Assembly: GCF_001613805.1 (NCBI RefSeq)
Contig: NZ_LPVY01000005.1
Coordinates: 434,001 to 498,000, forward strand
Source: Thalassospira lucentensis
GTDB taxonomy: Bacteria; Pseudomonadota; Alphaproteobacteria; Rhodospirillales; Thalassospiraceae
DNA: 64,000 nucleotides
Direction: 5' to 3'
Shown: positions 16,212-25,257 of the stretch, piece after piece
How positions within the stretch are numbered: position 1 is the stretch's first letter
How the letters are laid out: each line of letters opens with the position of its first letter
The notes under the pieces: generated by a model
Seen by the model: only the letters and a program-made list of their open reading frames with translations
Databases searched by the model: none
What the model was told of the DNA's origin: nothing
Translations under genes and position numbers: made by a program

Positions 16212-18050
16212 ATGTACAGATTTCAAAAGCGTGTCACCAGTAGCTCGGTTCATGCTCTGCTTGCGGTTGCGCTTGCAGGGTTTTTAACGTTTGGGGCGAG
16301 TGGCTTGGTACACGCCCAGGACAGCAGCACCACAACCGAAACGTCGTCAGGCACGCAGCAGCCTGCTGTACCGGTACAGGCCGGGACCGGGGCGACCAGT
16401 CCGGCAGCCGAAAGCCCGGTAGTAGAAAGCACTGAGCCGGCGGTAGCCCCGTCGTCGAATGCACCGGAACAGACCGCGCCAGTTGAACCGGTCGCGGCCG
16501 GTAATGGCGAAACCGCTGCTGATAATCCTGTACAACCCGTTGAAGGTGATGCGGCTGCTTCACCCGAAACGGCTGAAAAACCGGCGGTTTCCGTGCCGGT
16601 GGCCTTTGATCCGGCACAGGTGATCGAACGGGCGCGCAATCTTGCAAAGCAGCCGTTTGAAAATCCGCATCGTGATTTACCGGAAGCACTGGCCAATCTG
16701 AGCCCGGAAAGTTACGCGAAAATCCGTTTCAAATCCCAGCGGGCATTTTTCAGTCAGGCAAATTCGGGTTTTGCACTCGACCTTTATCATCCGGGCAACA
16801 TGTATGATGTGCCGGTTGCCATAAACCTTGTGCGTGATGGTCAGGTGCAGGCGGTTCCGTATTCGGCGGGATTGTTTGATTTTGGTGAAACCGGCCTGTC
16901 GGGCAATGATTTTTCAACACAGGGATATGCCGGTTTCCGCCTGCGTTATCCGTTGGGGAATGTTGCAGGCAGCGATGAACTGGCGACCTTCCTTGGTGCA
17001 TCCTATTTCCGCATTCAGGGGCGTGATCAGGTTGCCGGGCAGATGGCGCGCGGACTGACCGTTGATCTTGCGGGGCCGTCGGGTGAGGAGATTCCGGTAT
17101 TCCGTGAATTCTGGATCGTTGCTCCGAAAGAGGGCGAACGCAAAATCACCGTTTTTGCGCTGCTTGATAGCGTGCGGTTGACCGGTGCCTATCGTTTTGA
17201 CATTCGCCCCGGTAACAACAGCAAGGTCGATGTCAGCAGCACGCTGTTTTTCCGCGACCGTGTTGAAAAAATCGGTCTGGCCCCCCTGAATAGCATGTTC
17301 CTTTATGGGGAACAGAAACGGCGCCGGTTCGAAGATTATCGCGGAGAAGTTCATTCCAGCGACGGGCTTCTGATCAATAATGGCAAGGGCGAATGGCTTT
17401 GGCGGCCGCTTGATAACCCGGCCAACTTGCAGATCAGTTCGTTCCTGGATGAAAATCCGCGTGGTTTCGGGCTTCTGCAACGTGACCGGAACTTCGATCA
17501 TTATCAGGACCTTGATACCCGTTTTGACCAGCAGCCCGGTTATTGGGTGACGCCAAAGGGCGCTTGGGGCAAAGGCCATGTCGAACTGGTCGAAATTCCA
17601 AGCCCGAGCGAAAGCAACGACAATATCGTTGCGTTCTGGGTGCCGCAGAACAAGCCGGAAGCCGGAAGCGAGTTGACCGTTGAATATCAGATTGCGGCAA
17701 CACAGGATGGCAGCGATCTGCACAAGCTTTCACAGGCAACAGATACGCGTATCATGCATATTCCGTCCGGTGGTGATGATGCGCAGGCGGCAACCCGTTT
17801 CATCCTGAATTTTGCGGGTGAAGAGCTTGAATATTATCTGTCCGATCTTGATAACCTTCAGGCCAATATCAGTGCATCGAATGCTGAAATCCGTAATATC
17901 CGCCTTATGAAGGACCCGGAAAACGGTGGTGTTCGCGTGATGTTTGACCTGATTGGAACTGGCGAAGCCCAAAGTTCAAATCTGCGCGCCTTCCTGCAAT
18001 ATGATGACAGGGTGCTGAGCGAGACATGGACCATGCCGTGGGTATTTTGA
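16212..18050 (+). CDS. opgG: Glucan biosynthesis protein OpgG with long Pro/Ala/Glu linker
   Basis: This 612-residue periplasmic protein is needed for osmoregulated periplasmic glucan backbone branching or release. A signal peptide (about 1-35, ending HAQ) is followed by a ~90-residue low-complexity stretch rich in Ala, Pro, Glu, Ser and Thr (about 37-128). The MdoG domain then runs to the C-terminus (PFENPHRDLPEAL, ASYFRIQGRDQVAGQMARGL, GYWVTPKGAWGKGHVELVEIP). Typical OpgG is ~510 residues, so the linker accounts for the extra length. It is followed 91 bp later by opgH, the usual order. Confidence 0.93.
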   Translation: MYRFQKRVTSSSVHALLAVALAGFLTFGASGLVHAQDSSTTTETSSGTQQPAVPVQAGTGATSPAAESPVVESTEPAVAPSSNAPEQTAPVEPVAAGNGETAADNPVQPVEGDAAASPETAEKPAVSVPVAFDPAQVIERARNLAKQPFENPHRDLPEALANLSPESYAKIRFKSQRAFFSQANSGFALDLYHPGNMYDVPVAINLVRDGQVQAVPYSAGLFDFGETGLSGNDFSTQGYAGFRLRYPLGNVAGSDELATFLGASYFRIQGRDQVAGQMARGLTVDLAGPSGEEIPVFREFWIVAPKEGERKITVFALLDSVRLTGAYRFDIRPGNNSKVDVSSTLFFRDRVEKIGLAPLNSMFLYGEQKRRRFEDYRGEVHSSDGLLINNGKGEWLWRPLDNPANLQISSFLDENPRGFGLLQRDRNFDHYQDLDTRFDQQPGYWVTPKGAWGKGHVELVEIPSPSESNDNIVAFWVPQNKPEAGSELTVEYQIAATQDGSDLHKLSQATDTRIMHIPSGGDDAQAATRFILNFAGEELEYYLSDLDNLQANISASNAEIRNIRLMKDPENGGVRVMFDLIGTGEAQSSNLRAFLQYDDRVLSETWTMPWVF

Positions 18051-18141
18051 TGCCTGCGGCAATTCCGGTTGGGCACATTTGGCCGCGTATTGCGTTTCGC
18101 TTGGAATATCGCAAGTTGCATTCAGGGAAAACTAGAACCTT

Positions 18142-20256
18142 ATGAACCGGATTTCCGATCCCATGTCCGATAGTGCGGCCAAAAATGGCGTTGATGATGA
18201 GAACCTTGATCCGACAGTAAAGCTGCGCGGTCCCGGTGTCGGGTCGCGGCGCATTTTCCTGTTTGGCGCGTCGATTTTTGCAACCGCCTATGCCGCGTGG
18301 CTGATGGCGGACGTGTTGGGTGCGGATCAGCTTACCGTCATGGAAATGGTGGTCATTGCGTTCTTCACGATCAACTTTGCATGGATTTCGCTGTCCTTCT
18401 TTACGGGGATTGTCGGGATTTTCCTGCGTGGGTTCGGGTTGGATGCCATTACGCTGAAACGGTTGAAGCCGATTACGCGCAAAGGGTCGCTGAAATCCAA
18501 GAACGTGATTGTCATCCCGGTCTATAACGAAGACCCGGACCGGGTGTTTGCCGGGCTGCGGGCGAGTTATGAAAGCCTTGCCGCGACGGGCGAAATTGAT
18601 GCGTTTGATTTCTTCGTTCTGTCCGATACCCGCGACCCGGACATCTGGATCGCCGAGGAAGTTGCATGGGCCAAGGCCTGTGCGGATCTGAAAGCGCGCG
18701 GCAAGATATTCTTCCGTCGTCGTGCGGAAAATACCGAACGCAAATCCGGGAACCTCAAGGAATTCTGCGAGACCTATGCGACGCATTACGATCACATGAT
18801 CGTTTTTGACGCCGATAGTGTGATGTCGGGCGAGGCCATGGTGAATATGGCTTATCTGATGGAAAACAATCCCGATGCCGGGATCATCCAGAGCCCGCCG
18901 CAGCCGACCGGCCGTCAGACCCTGTTTGCCCGTATCCTGCAATTCATTTCGCGCGTTCATGGCCCGACCATGTCGGCGGGTCTGTCATTCTGGTGCATGG
19001 GTAGTTCCAACTATTGGGGGCACAACGCGATCATTCGCGTGCAGGCGTTCATTGATTGCTGCGGGTTGCCGGTTCTGTCGGGCAAGCCGCCGATGGGCGG
19101 GCATATCCTGAGCCACGATTTCGTCGAGGCCGCCTTTATGCGCAAGGCGGGCTGGCGTTGCTGGCTGATCCCGCAGCTTGAAGGTAGCTGGGAAGAATTG
19201 CCGCCGAACCTGATTGATTATGCAATCCGTGATCGCCGCTGGTGCCAGGGTAATATGCAGCATGCACGGCTTCTGTTTGCGCCGGGATTCCGGCCGCTTA
19301 GCCGTTTGCATTTCTTCATGGGGGTCATGAGCTTTGGCTCCTCGCCGCTGTGGCTTTTGCTGTTGCTGTCTTCGACGATTGCGACGCTGCAGAACACGCA
19401 ACTGACCTATAGCTTCTTCCCCAGCCAGTTCACGATGTTCCCGCAATGGCCGGTTGACCGGTCGTTCGAGATGCTGGTGCTGCTGGTCTTTACCATCGGC
19501 ATGCTGGTGGTGCCCAAAATCATCTCGATCCTGATGGTTTGCCTTGGCCGTGATCGCAAGAAATACGGTGGGGTCATGGTGCTGGCGAGCGGTATTCTTG
19601 AAACGCTTTATTCCGCCCTTCAGGCACCGATCATGATGATGCTGCATGCGCAGTTCGTGTTTTCGGTTCTGACCGGCAATCAGGTGGGCTGGGACGCGCA
19701 GGAGCGCGATGATACCGGTGTGCCGTTTAAGGCGGCACTGAAAACCCATCGGACGATCATCGTGATCGGCCTTATCTGGGGGGCGGTGGCGCTGTTTGTG
19801 GATACGGCGTTCTTCTGGTGGCTGTCGCCAATTCTGGCGGGGCTTGTTCTGGCACCGTGGCTGACGCATTGGTCAAGCAGCCTTGCCATAGGGCGTGCCG
19901 CGCGCCGGATGAAGCTTTTTGTGACACCGGAAGAAACCGAATCCCCCGAAGAACTTGCGACATTGGCGCGCCTGACGGCGGAAGCGCCCGATGAGGATGT
20001 CAAAGACGGGTTGCTGCGCCTGATCGAGGACCCGTTTGCCAACGCATTGCATTCGGCCCTTTTGCCCGCGCGCAAACCCGACCGTCGGACCCAGATCGAG
20101 ATCGGGATCATCTATGAAAAGCTGGCCCGGTTGGGGGTCGAAAGCCTGACGAAGGATGAGAAGCTCAAGATCCTGTCGTGGCCGGTCAAGCCGCTTGACC
20201 AGATCATGGCGGGGAAAAAGGACGAAAATGCAAAGCTGCCTGCTAATTCGTCATAG
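18142..20256 (+). CDS. opgH: Glucans biosynthesis glucosyltransferase OpgH
   Basis: This 704-residue inner-membrane GT2 glycosyltransferase polymerises beta-1,2-glucose from UDP-glucose for periplasmic glucans. Two N-terminal membrane helices (about 37-60 and 70-97) precede the catalytic domain with PVYNEDPDRV, the metal-binding FDADS, the acceptor-site SHDFVEAAF and the DRRWCQGN version of QxxRW. Several C-terminal membrane helices follow. No opgC or other glucan-modifying gene is adjacent. Confidence 0.94.
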   Translation: MNRISDPMSDSAAKNGVDDENLDPTVKLRGPGVGSRRIFLFGASIFATAYAAWLMADVLGADQLTVMEMVVIAFFTINFAWISLSFFTGIVGIFLRGFGLDAITLKRLKPITRKGSLKSKNVIVIPVYNEDPDRVFAGLRASYESLAATGEIDAFDFFVLSDTRDPDIWIAEEVAWAKACADLKARGKIFFRRRAENTERKSGNLKEFCETYATHYDHMIVFDADSVMSGEAMVNMAYLMENNPDAGIIQSPPQPTGRQTLFARILQFISRVHGPTMSAGLSFWCMGSSNYWGHNAIIRVQAFIDCCGLPVLSGKPPMGGHILSHDFVEAAFMRKAGWRCWLIPQLEGSWEELPPNLIDYAIRDRRWCQGNMQHARLLFAPGFRPLSRLHFFMGVMSFGSSPLWLLLLLSSTIATLQNTQLTYSFFPSQFTMFPQWPVDRSFEMLVLLVFTIGMLVVPKIISILMVCLGRDRKKYGGVMVLASGILETLYSALQAPIMMMLHAQFVFSVLTGNQVGWDAQERDDTGVPFKAALKTHRTIIVIGLIWGAVALFVDTAFFWWLSPILAGLVLAPWLTHWSSSLAIGRAARRMKLFVTPEETESPEELATLARLTAEAPDEDVKDGLLRLIEDPFANALHSALLPARKPDRRTQIEIGIIYEKLARLGVESLTKDEKLKILSWPVKPLDQIMAGKKDENAKLPANSS

Positions 20257-20395
20257 TGCATTGATTTTCTTGCATGGGTCGCGCCACAAAAACGCCCCGA
20301 TTTGATCAAAATATGCCGCGGTTTTTCGGTGATCATAATCCTTACCAAAGAGTTAATCGCCGATTGTCGCCATTTAGCCCGAAGGGGCCGCAAAC

Positions 20396-20878
20396 ATGAC
20401 TGACCTGACCATCGCATCCAAAGGTTACGCCTACGCTGCTTTTGAATCTGCCGCAGTGACCCGTCTGATCGACGAGACCGCGCGTGCATGGTTGCGCTCG
20501 TTTAGCGTTGATAATCCGCAGGCTCATCAGCGTCTGGTGAACGAGCTGCGTACCGCGTTGCAGCAGGACTCCGTTGCGACGACCGAAAAAGAAAGCATGC
20601 AGGACATCCTTGATCAGGCGGCCCACGATGCCATCGCAAGCTGGTTTGCCGATCTGAGCGGCCAGAACAACTGTTTTGGTTCGTCCGGCTTTGCCATGAT
20701 GCGCTGTGCTTTCCTGTCGGCCAACTGCGACAAGGCATGGTCCGAACGTTTTCTGGATCGTGAACACAGCAACAATGATCTGGCCCTTGCCCTGTCGGTA
20801 CAGATGATGTGCCCGACTCCGGCGGTTAAAAGCTGTGTGATGCCGCGCCAGTCGCTGGATCGTCGCGCCGCGTCCTAA
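20396..20878 (+). CDS. Conserved-looking hypothetical protein, cysteine-rich
   Basis: I do not recognise this 160-residue protein. GAAGGGG lies a good distance upstream of ATG 20396 and a terminator follows, so it looks like a real single gene. It has no signal peptide or membrane helix; the middle appears helical, and six cysteines cluster in the C-terminal half (NNCFG, MMRCAF, ANCDK, MMCPT, KSCVM). The sixth is not obvious as part of a standard zinc or Fe-S motif. It sits 140 bp after opgH but probably has its own promoter. Confidence 0.65.
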   Translation: MTDLTIASKGYAYAAFESAAVTRLIDETARAWLRSFSVDNPQAHQRLVNELRTALQQDSVATTEKESMQDILDQAAHDAIASWFADLSGQNNCFGSSGFAMMRCAFLSANCDKAWSERFLDREHSNNDLALALSVQMMCPTPAVKSCVMPRQSLDRRAAS

Positions 20879-20939
20879 AAGAATTTAAAGATTTGCGCTG
20901 ACTTGTCTTACCCTCAACGTCACTTGCGCATTACCAACG

Positions 20940-20973
20940 AAGCACTGCCATAAAGGCGGTGCTTTGTTGTTTG
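20940..20973 (+). terminator. Terminator of the cysteine-rich hypothetical gene
   Basis: Ten-bp stem AAGCACTGCC / GGCGGTGCTT (20940-20949, 20955-20964, one G-U pair) followed by a T-rich tail. Confidence 0.75.
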
Positions 20974-20984
20974 TGCATATGGCC

Positions 20985-21012
20985 AAAAAAGAACCCGCCC
21001 AAAAGGGCGGGT
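20985..21012 (-). terminator. Terminator of the fatty-acid operon (minus strand)
   Basis: Perfect 8-bp stem ACCCGCCC / GGGCGGGT (20993-21000, 21005-21012) with AAAA loop. On the minus strand it is followed by a T-run (A-run at 20985-20990 on the plus strand). It lies downstream of the SDR stop codon. Confidence 0.85.
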
Positions 21013-21104
21013 CGAGTTCAGCGGGCGAGTGGGACCTGATCCCGATTGAAATCAGATCCCGATGACGTCAGGGCACACACTCCCCAACGCCGACGAAAAA
21101 AGGT

Positions 21105-21998
21105 TCAGGCGGCCTTGCGTGCGGCGGACAGTTTTTCAAGAAGCCGGGCGACGGTCGGATCGTTTTTGCCATTCCGGTCCAGTTCAAGGAAGAAGTCCGG
21201 ATAGGGGGCCTTGCCCGGTGTCAGGTTGTAGGGTTCGAAATCCGTGATCCCGATGGCCTCCAGCACGCTTTCATCGGTGAAGAAACCACCGGTAACGTCG
21301 CGTGCGGGGGATGTCAGGATGGCGTGCGCGGCATCGGCAAGGATTTCGGGGCTACGCGCACGGCCCTGTTCAAGGCCGGGGATCATGTTAAGGGCGGCGG
21401 TTTCGATCACGGTGACGGGCCAAAGCGAGTTGACAGCAACACCTTCGTCTTCGAATTCCGCAGCAAGGCCAAGCGTCACGAGGCTCATACCGTATTTTGA
21501 AATCGTATAGGCCGTGTGATTGGCAAACCATTGTGCCGACAGGTTGGGCGGGGGTGACATGGTCAGGATATGCGGGTTATCGGATTTCATCAGGTGCGGC
21601 AGGCAGGCCTGCGCACAGGCGAAACTGGCCCGCGTGTTGACCTGATACATCAGGTCAAACCGTTTCATCGGTGTTTGCAGGGTCGGCGTCAGATTGATCG
21701 CACTGGCATTGTTGATCAGGATGTCGATCCCGCCAAAGGCATCCACGGTTCTGGCGACGGCATCGGCGATCTGGTCTTCTTCGCGAATATCGGTTTTAAG
21801 GGCCAATGCCCTGCCACCGGCTTCCTCGATCTCGGCGGCGGCAGTATGAATGGTGCCGGGCAGTTTGGGATGGGGTTCATCGGTTTTGGCGATGATCGCG
21901 ACATTTGCCCCGTCGCGTGCCGCACGCAGCGCGATTGCCTTGCCGATGCCGCGTGATGCGCCGGTGATGAACAGTGTTTTGCCTGCTAAACTTGCCAT
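21105..21998 (-). CDS. HSDL2-type short-chain dehydrogenase
   Basis: This 297-residue NAD(P)-dependent SDR has GASRGIG (13-19), NNAS (96-99) and the catalytic Ser148 / Tyr164 / Lys168 (YTISK). Stretches such as GKAIALRAARDGAN, KTDEPHPKLPGTI and FGGIDILINNASAI closely follow animal hydroxysteroid dehydrogenase-like protein 2, a peroxisomal or mitochondrial lipid enzyme. It is the last gene of the merR-led beta-oxidation operon. Animal HSDL2 carries a C-terminal SCP2 domain that is absent here; a separate SCP2 gene lies at 33123-33419 in the same predicted regulon. Confidence 0.9.
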   Translation of the reverse strand: MASLAGKTLFITGASRGIGKAIALRAARDGANVAIIAKTDEPHPKLPGTIHTAAAEIEEAGGRALALKTDIREEDQIADAVARTVDAFGGIDILINNASAINLTPTLQTPMKRFDLMYQVNTRASFACAQACLPHLMKSDNPHILTMSPPPNLSAQWFANHTAYTISKYGMSLVTLGLAAEFEDEGVAVNSLWPVTVIETAALNMIPGLEQGRARSPEILADAAHAILTSPARDVTGGFFTDESVLEAIGITDFEPYNLTPGKAPYPDFFLELDRNGKNDPTVARLLEKLSAARKAA

Positions 21999-22023
21999 GA
22001 TTTTCTTCCCTGAATTTTCTTAT

Positions 22024-22830
22024 TTATGATTTGCCAAATTGCGGGCTGCGTTTTTCGACAAAGGCGCGGACACCTTCGCGGAAATCGTGGCTTCCGGCGC
22101 AATCGGCGAAGGCGGTGGCTTCGCGCGCCAATTGTTTTGCCAGATCATGTTCAAGCGCGGTGTTGAGCAACGCCTTGGTGCGGGCAAGGGCATCGCGCGG
22201 ACCGGCGGCAAGGCGGGCGGCATATTTGGCCGTCGCCGATGCCAGTTGATCGGCGGGGACGACCTTGTTGATCAGGCCGCATTCGTGGGCGTCGGTCGCG
22301 GTGAACCGATCCCCAAGAAAGGCGATTTCCTTGGCTTTCTTCATGCCGACAAGGCGGGGCAGCGAATGGGTTGATCCGCCGTCTGGTGACGTGCCGATAT
22401 GGATATAGGCCAGTGTGAAAACGGTTTCCTCGGCCGCAACCGCAAGATCGCATGCATTCATCAGGCTGATGCCAAAACCGGCAACCGCCCCTTCGAGCTT
22501 TGCAATAACAGGACGGGGCAGGGCGGTTAGGCGGATGATGATGTCATGGACCCGGTTGATCATGGTTTCGATCTGGGGGCGGGATTCTTCGGCCGGGTTT
22601 TGCGACAATTCATAAAAGAACTTAACATCGCCACCGGCCATGAACGTGCCGCCTGATCCCTCGATAATGACCGCGCCGATATGGGCAATGTCCGCCTCGA
22701 TCCGGTCAAGCGCGGTGCCAAGCCCTTCGATCATGGACTGATCAAGCGCATTCATCCGGTCGGGCCGGTTCAGGGTGATCGTTGCGATCTGATCGGTGAT
22801 CGACAGCAAGACGGCATCAGTTGAAGTCAT
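22024..22830 (-). CDS. Enoyl-CoA hydratase/isomerase (crotonase fold), PaaG-like
   Basis: This 268-residue crotonase-fold enzyme has the oxyanion-hole motifs FMAGGDVK and AVAGFG. The two catalytic glutamates of true enoyl-CoA hydratase are replaced (Ser122 and Tyr142 by my alignment), while Asp150 in TSPDGGS and the C-terminal FREGVRAFVEKRSPQF resemble PaaG-type isomerases. It is more likely to isomerise double bonds, as needed for unsaturated fatty acids, than to hydrate them. Start ATG 22830 follows GGAGG; the frame is open far upstream but that stretch is antisense-like to the thioesterase gene. Confidence 0.87.
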   Translation of the reverse strand: MTSTDAVLLSITDQIATITLNRPDRMNALDQSMIEGLGTALDRIEADIAHIGAVIIEGSGGTFMAGGDVKFFYELSQNPAEESRPQIETMINRVHDIIIRLTALPRPVIAKLEGAVAGFGISLMNACDLAVAAEETVFTLAYIHIGTSPDGGSTHSLPRLVGMKKAKEIAFLGDRFTATDAHECGLINKVVPADQLASATAKYAARLAAGPRDALARTKALLNTALEHDLAKQLAREATAFADCAGSHDFREGVRAFVEKRSPQFGKS

Positions 22831-22868
22831 AAGAATTCCTCCCGCGGGCTTGTGCCCGGTTATTCTTG

Positions 22869-23399
22869 TCAGGCGGCAAGCCGTGCTTCGATGGCGGTTT
22901 CCATGGCCGGCCAGCCTGAAAGCCAGTCGGGCATGACCGGTGATGTTTCGTCCGCCCCCACCAGCCTGCAAATCTGTTCGGGCGGGACGATGCCATCGGG
23001 GCCGACAAACACGGCCTTCACAACGCCAAGTGCCAGAGTTTTGCCCTTCGCGGTAAAGCGCTGTTCCAGATAGAAACCCTTTTCGTCCCAATAAAGGGCC
23101 TGGGTTTCGAGTTTGAAGCGCTGAAACGGTTTGATCGCGCGCTTGAACCGCATGGTCGATCCGGATACGACGGGCTGCCATTTGCGTTTAAGCATCTGTC
23201 TGGCAATGCCGTTACGCAGGATCAGTTCGGTTCGCCCGAGATCCATCAGCGCGAAGTAGCGCGAATTGGTCATATGAACATTGATATCCAGATCCAGTGG
23301 CCAGGCCCGGAATGACAGAACAGACGGATCAAGCGGATGCAGACCGGGCCGCAACCAGGACAAGACCAGCACACGGATCAGTCGGAAAATCAGATTCAC
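22869..23399 (-). CDS. Acyl-CoA thioesterase, 4HBT/THEM6-like
   Basis: This 176-residue single hot-dog-fold protein has PLDLDINVHMTNSRYFALMDLGR (about 34-56; the Asp/His/Asn cluster is the active-site helix), which matches the THEM6-like 4HBT branch. An N-terminal hydrophobic stretch (FRLIRVLVLSWL) may attach it to the membrane. It would hydrolyse acyl-CoA to free CoA and acid, relieving CoA limitation. It sits within the beta-oxidation operon, 38 bp upstream of the crotonase gene. Confidence 0.82.
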   Translation of the reverse strand: MNLIFRLIRVLVLSWLRPGLHPLDPSVLSFRAWPLDLDINVHMTNSRYFALMDLGRTELILRNGIARQMLKRKWQPVVSGSTMRFKRAIKPFQRFKLETQALYWDEKGFYLEQRFTAKGKTLALGVVKAVFVGPDGIVPPEQICRLVGADETSPVMPDWLSGWPAMETAIEARLAA

Positions 23400-23454
23400 G
23401 ACAGGCTCCTTGTGCCGATATATGCCGGTTGAGGGATGCGGCCCGTTTGCATGA

Positions 23455-25239
23455 TCAGAACAGATCCTCGTCCAGTTCCATCATGGTGCCGGAGCCTGCC
23501 ATCATCGCGCTGAACAGTGCGCCGGACTGCGGCAGGATGCGTTCCATATAGAATTTGGCGGTGATCAGTTTCGCCTTATAGAAACCGTCCGGATCGTCGT
23601 CCTGTTTCGCCAACGCGATTTCCGCCATGCGGGCCCACATATAGCCAACCGCGACCAGACCAAACAGGCGCAGGAATTCGGTGGCCGCGGCCCCGGCTTC
23701 GTTCGGGTTTTTCATGCCGCGTTGGGCCAGTTCACCGGTTGCTTGCTGCAAACGCATGAACGCCTTTGCCAGCGGCTGGATGAAATCGCCAAGCCCGTCC
23801 TTCGAGACATTGGCTTCGATATATTCCTGCACCGGGTGGAAGAAACGCCGAAGGTAACGACCGGCCTTTGCCGGCATTTTACGCCCGACAAGGTCAAGCG
23901 CCTGAATGCCGTTGGTGCCTTCGTAAATCTGGGCGATGCGGGCATCACGAACATATTGTTCCATACCCCATTCCCGGATGTAACCGTGGCCGCCAAAGAC
24001 CTGAACGCCAAGATTGGTGTTATCAAAGCCCCAATCGGTGAACAGGGCTTTGACGATTGGCGTCATCAGCTGGACGAACTCGTCGGCTTCTTCGCGTTTG
24101 ACCGGATCGGCATGGTGTTTGGCGGTATCAAGCGCGCGCGCCACCCATATGCCCATTGCCCGGCATCCTTCGTTGGTCGCGCGTGCGGTCAGAAGCATCC
24201 GGCGGACATCGGGATGTACCAGCAGGGAGTCGGCGGGTTTGTCCGGGCTTTTGGGGCCGGTCAATGCCCGGCCCTGCAGGCGGTCACGGGCATAGGCAGC
24301 CGCCCCCTGATAGGCGGCTTCGCCAAGTCCAAGACCCTGAATGCCAACCGAAAGGCGTTCCTGGTTCATCATGGTGAACATGGCGGGCATGCCCTGATGG
24401 GGTTCACCGACCAGATAGCCGATTGCGCCATCAAAGTTCATGACACAGGTGGCGGATGCCTTGATCCCCATCTTGTGTTCGATCGACCCGCATTTGACCG
24501 CGTTGCGATCGCCAAGCGATCCGTCGTCGCCAACCATGAATTTCGGGACAAGGAACAGGGAAATGCCCTTGGTCCCCTTGGGCGCATCGGGCAGTTTCGC
24601 CAGAACCAGATGGATGATGTTTTCCGTCAGGTCATGTTCCCCGGCCGAGATGAAAATCTTGGTGCCGGAAATGGCATAGGACCCGTCTTCACGCGGTTCG
24701 GCCTTGGTCTTGATGATGCCAAGATCGGTACCGCAATGCGGTTCGGTCAGGCACATGGTGCCGGCCCACGTGCCGTCGACCATTTTCGGAAGATATTTGT
24801 CCTTCAGTTCGTCCGAGGCGTGGCTGTGAAGGGCGGCATAGGCCCCAAAAGACAGGCCCGGATACATCCCGAAGGACAGATTGGTCGAACAGATCATTTC
24901 CTCGACCAGGGCATTGATCGTTTTCGGCGCACCCTGACCACCATAGACGGGATCGCAGGCAATGCCTGTCCATCCGCCTTCGGCAAAGGTCTGATAGGCT
25001 TCCTTGAAGCCCTTGGGCGTGGTGACGACACCATCATCCCAATGACAGCCTTCCTCGTCACCGGTGCGGTTGATCGGGAACAGGAGTTCCTCGCAGACCT
25101 TGGCGGCTTCTTCGAGAACGGCATCGACGACATCCGGTGTGAAATCCTCGCATCCGGGCATCTGGTTGATGTCGTTATAGTCAAACAGTTCGGTCAGGAC
25201 GAAGCGCATGTCGCGCAGCGGTGCTTTATATTGGGCCAT
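23455..25239 (-). CDS. Acyl-CoA dehydrogenase, ~600-residue type with C-terminal extension
   Basis: This 594-residue FAD enzyme performs the first dehydrogenation of beta-oxidation. It has MCLTEPHCGTDLG (FAD and substrate loop), the catalytic base Glu440 in IYEGTNGIQALD, and the C-terminal helical extension typical of the long FadE-like/DmdC group. DmdC (3-methylmercaptopropionyl-CoA dehydrogenase) belongs to the same family, so the chain-length or substrate specificity is open. The neighbouring thiolase and bifunctional enzyme favour general fatty-acid use. Confidence 0.9.
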   Translation of the reverse strand: MAQYKAPLRDMRFVLTELFDYNDINQMPGCEDFTPDVVDAVLEEAAKVCEELLFPINRTGDEEGCHWDDGVVTTPKGFKEAYQTFAEGGWTGIACDPVYGGQGAPKTINALVEEMICSTNLSFGMYPGLSFGAYAALHSHASDELKDKYLPKMVDGTWAGTMCLTEPHCGTDLGIIKTKAEPREDGSYAISGTKIFISAGEHDLTENIIHLVLAKLPDAPKGTKGISLFLVPKFMVGDDGSLGDRNAVKCGSIEHKMGIKASATCVMNFDGAIGYLVGEPHQGMPAMFTMMNQERLSVGIQGLGLGEAAYQGAAAYARDRLQGRALTGPKSPDKPADSLLVHPDVRRMLLTARATNEGCRAMGIWVARALDTAKHHADPVKREEADEFVQLMTPIVKALFTDWGFDNTNLGVQVFGGHGYIREWGMEQYVRDARIAQIYEGTNGIQALDLVGRKMPAKAGRYLRRFFHPVQEYIEANVSKDGLGDFIQPLAKAFMRLQQATGELAQRGMKNPNEAGAAATEFLRLFGLVAVGYMWARMAEIALAKQDDDPDGFYKAKLITAKFYMERILPQSGALFSAMMAGSGTMMELDEDLF

Positions 25240-25257
25240 TTTTCTGTCCTCCTCGTC

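Noticed and set aside
16001-16243. 80-codon open frame before opgG
   Set aside because: No ribosome site, overlaps the opgG start, no recognisable domain; more likely promoter DNA.
22831-23181. Upstream extension of the crotonase frame (385-residue form)
   Set aside because: The extension runs antisense-like through the thioesterase gene, is Arg-rich, and a GGAGG ribosome site marks the ATG at 22830.
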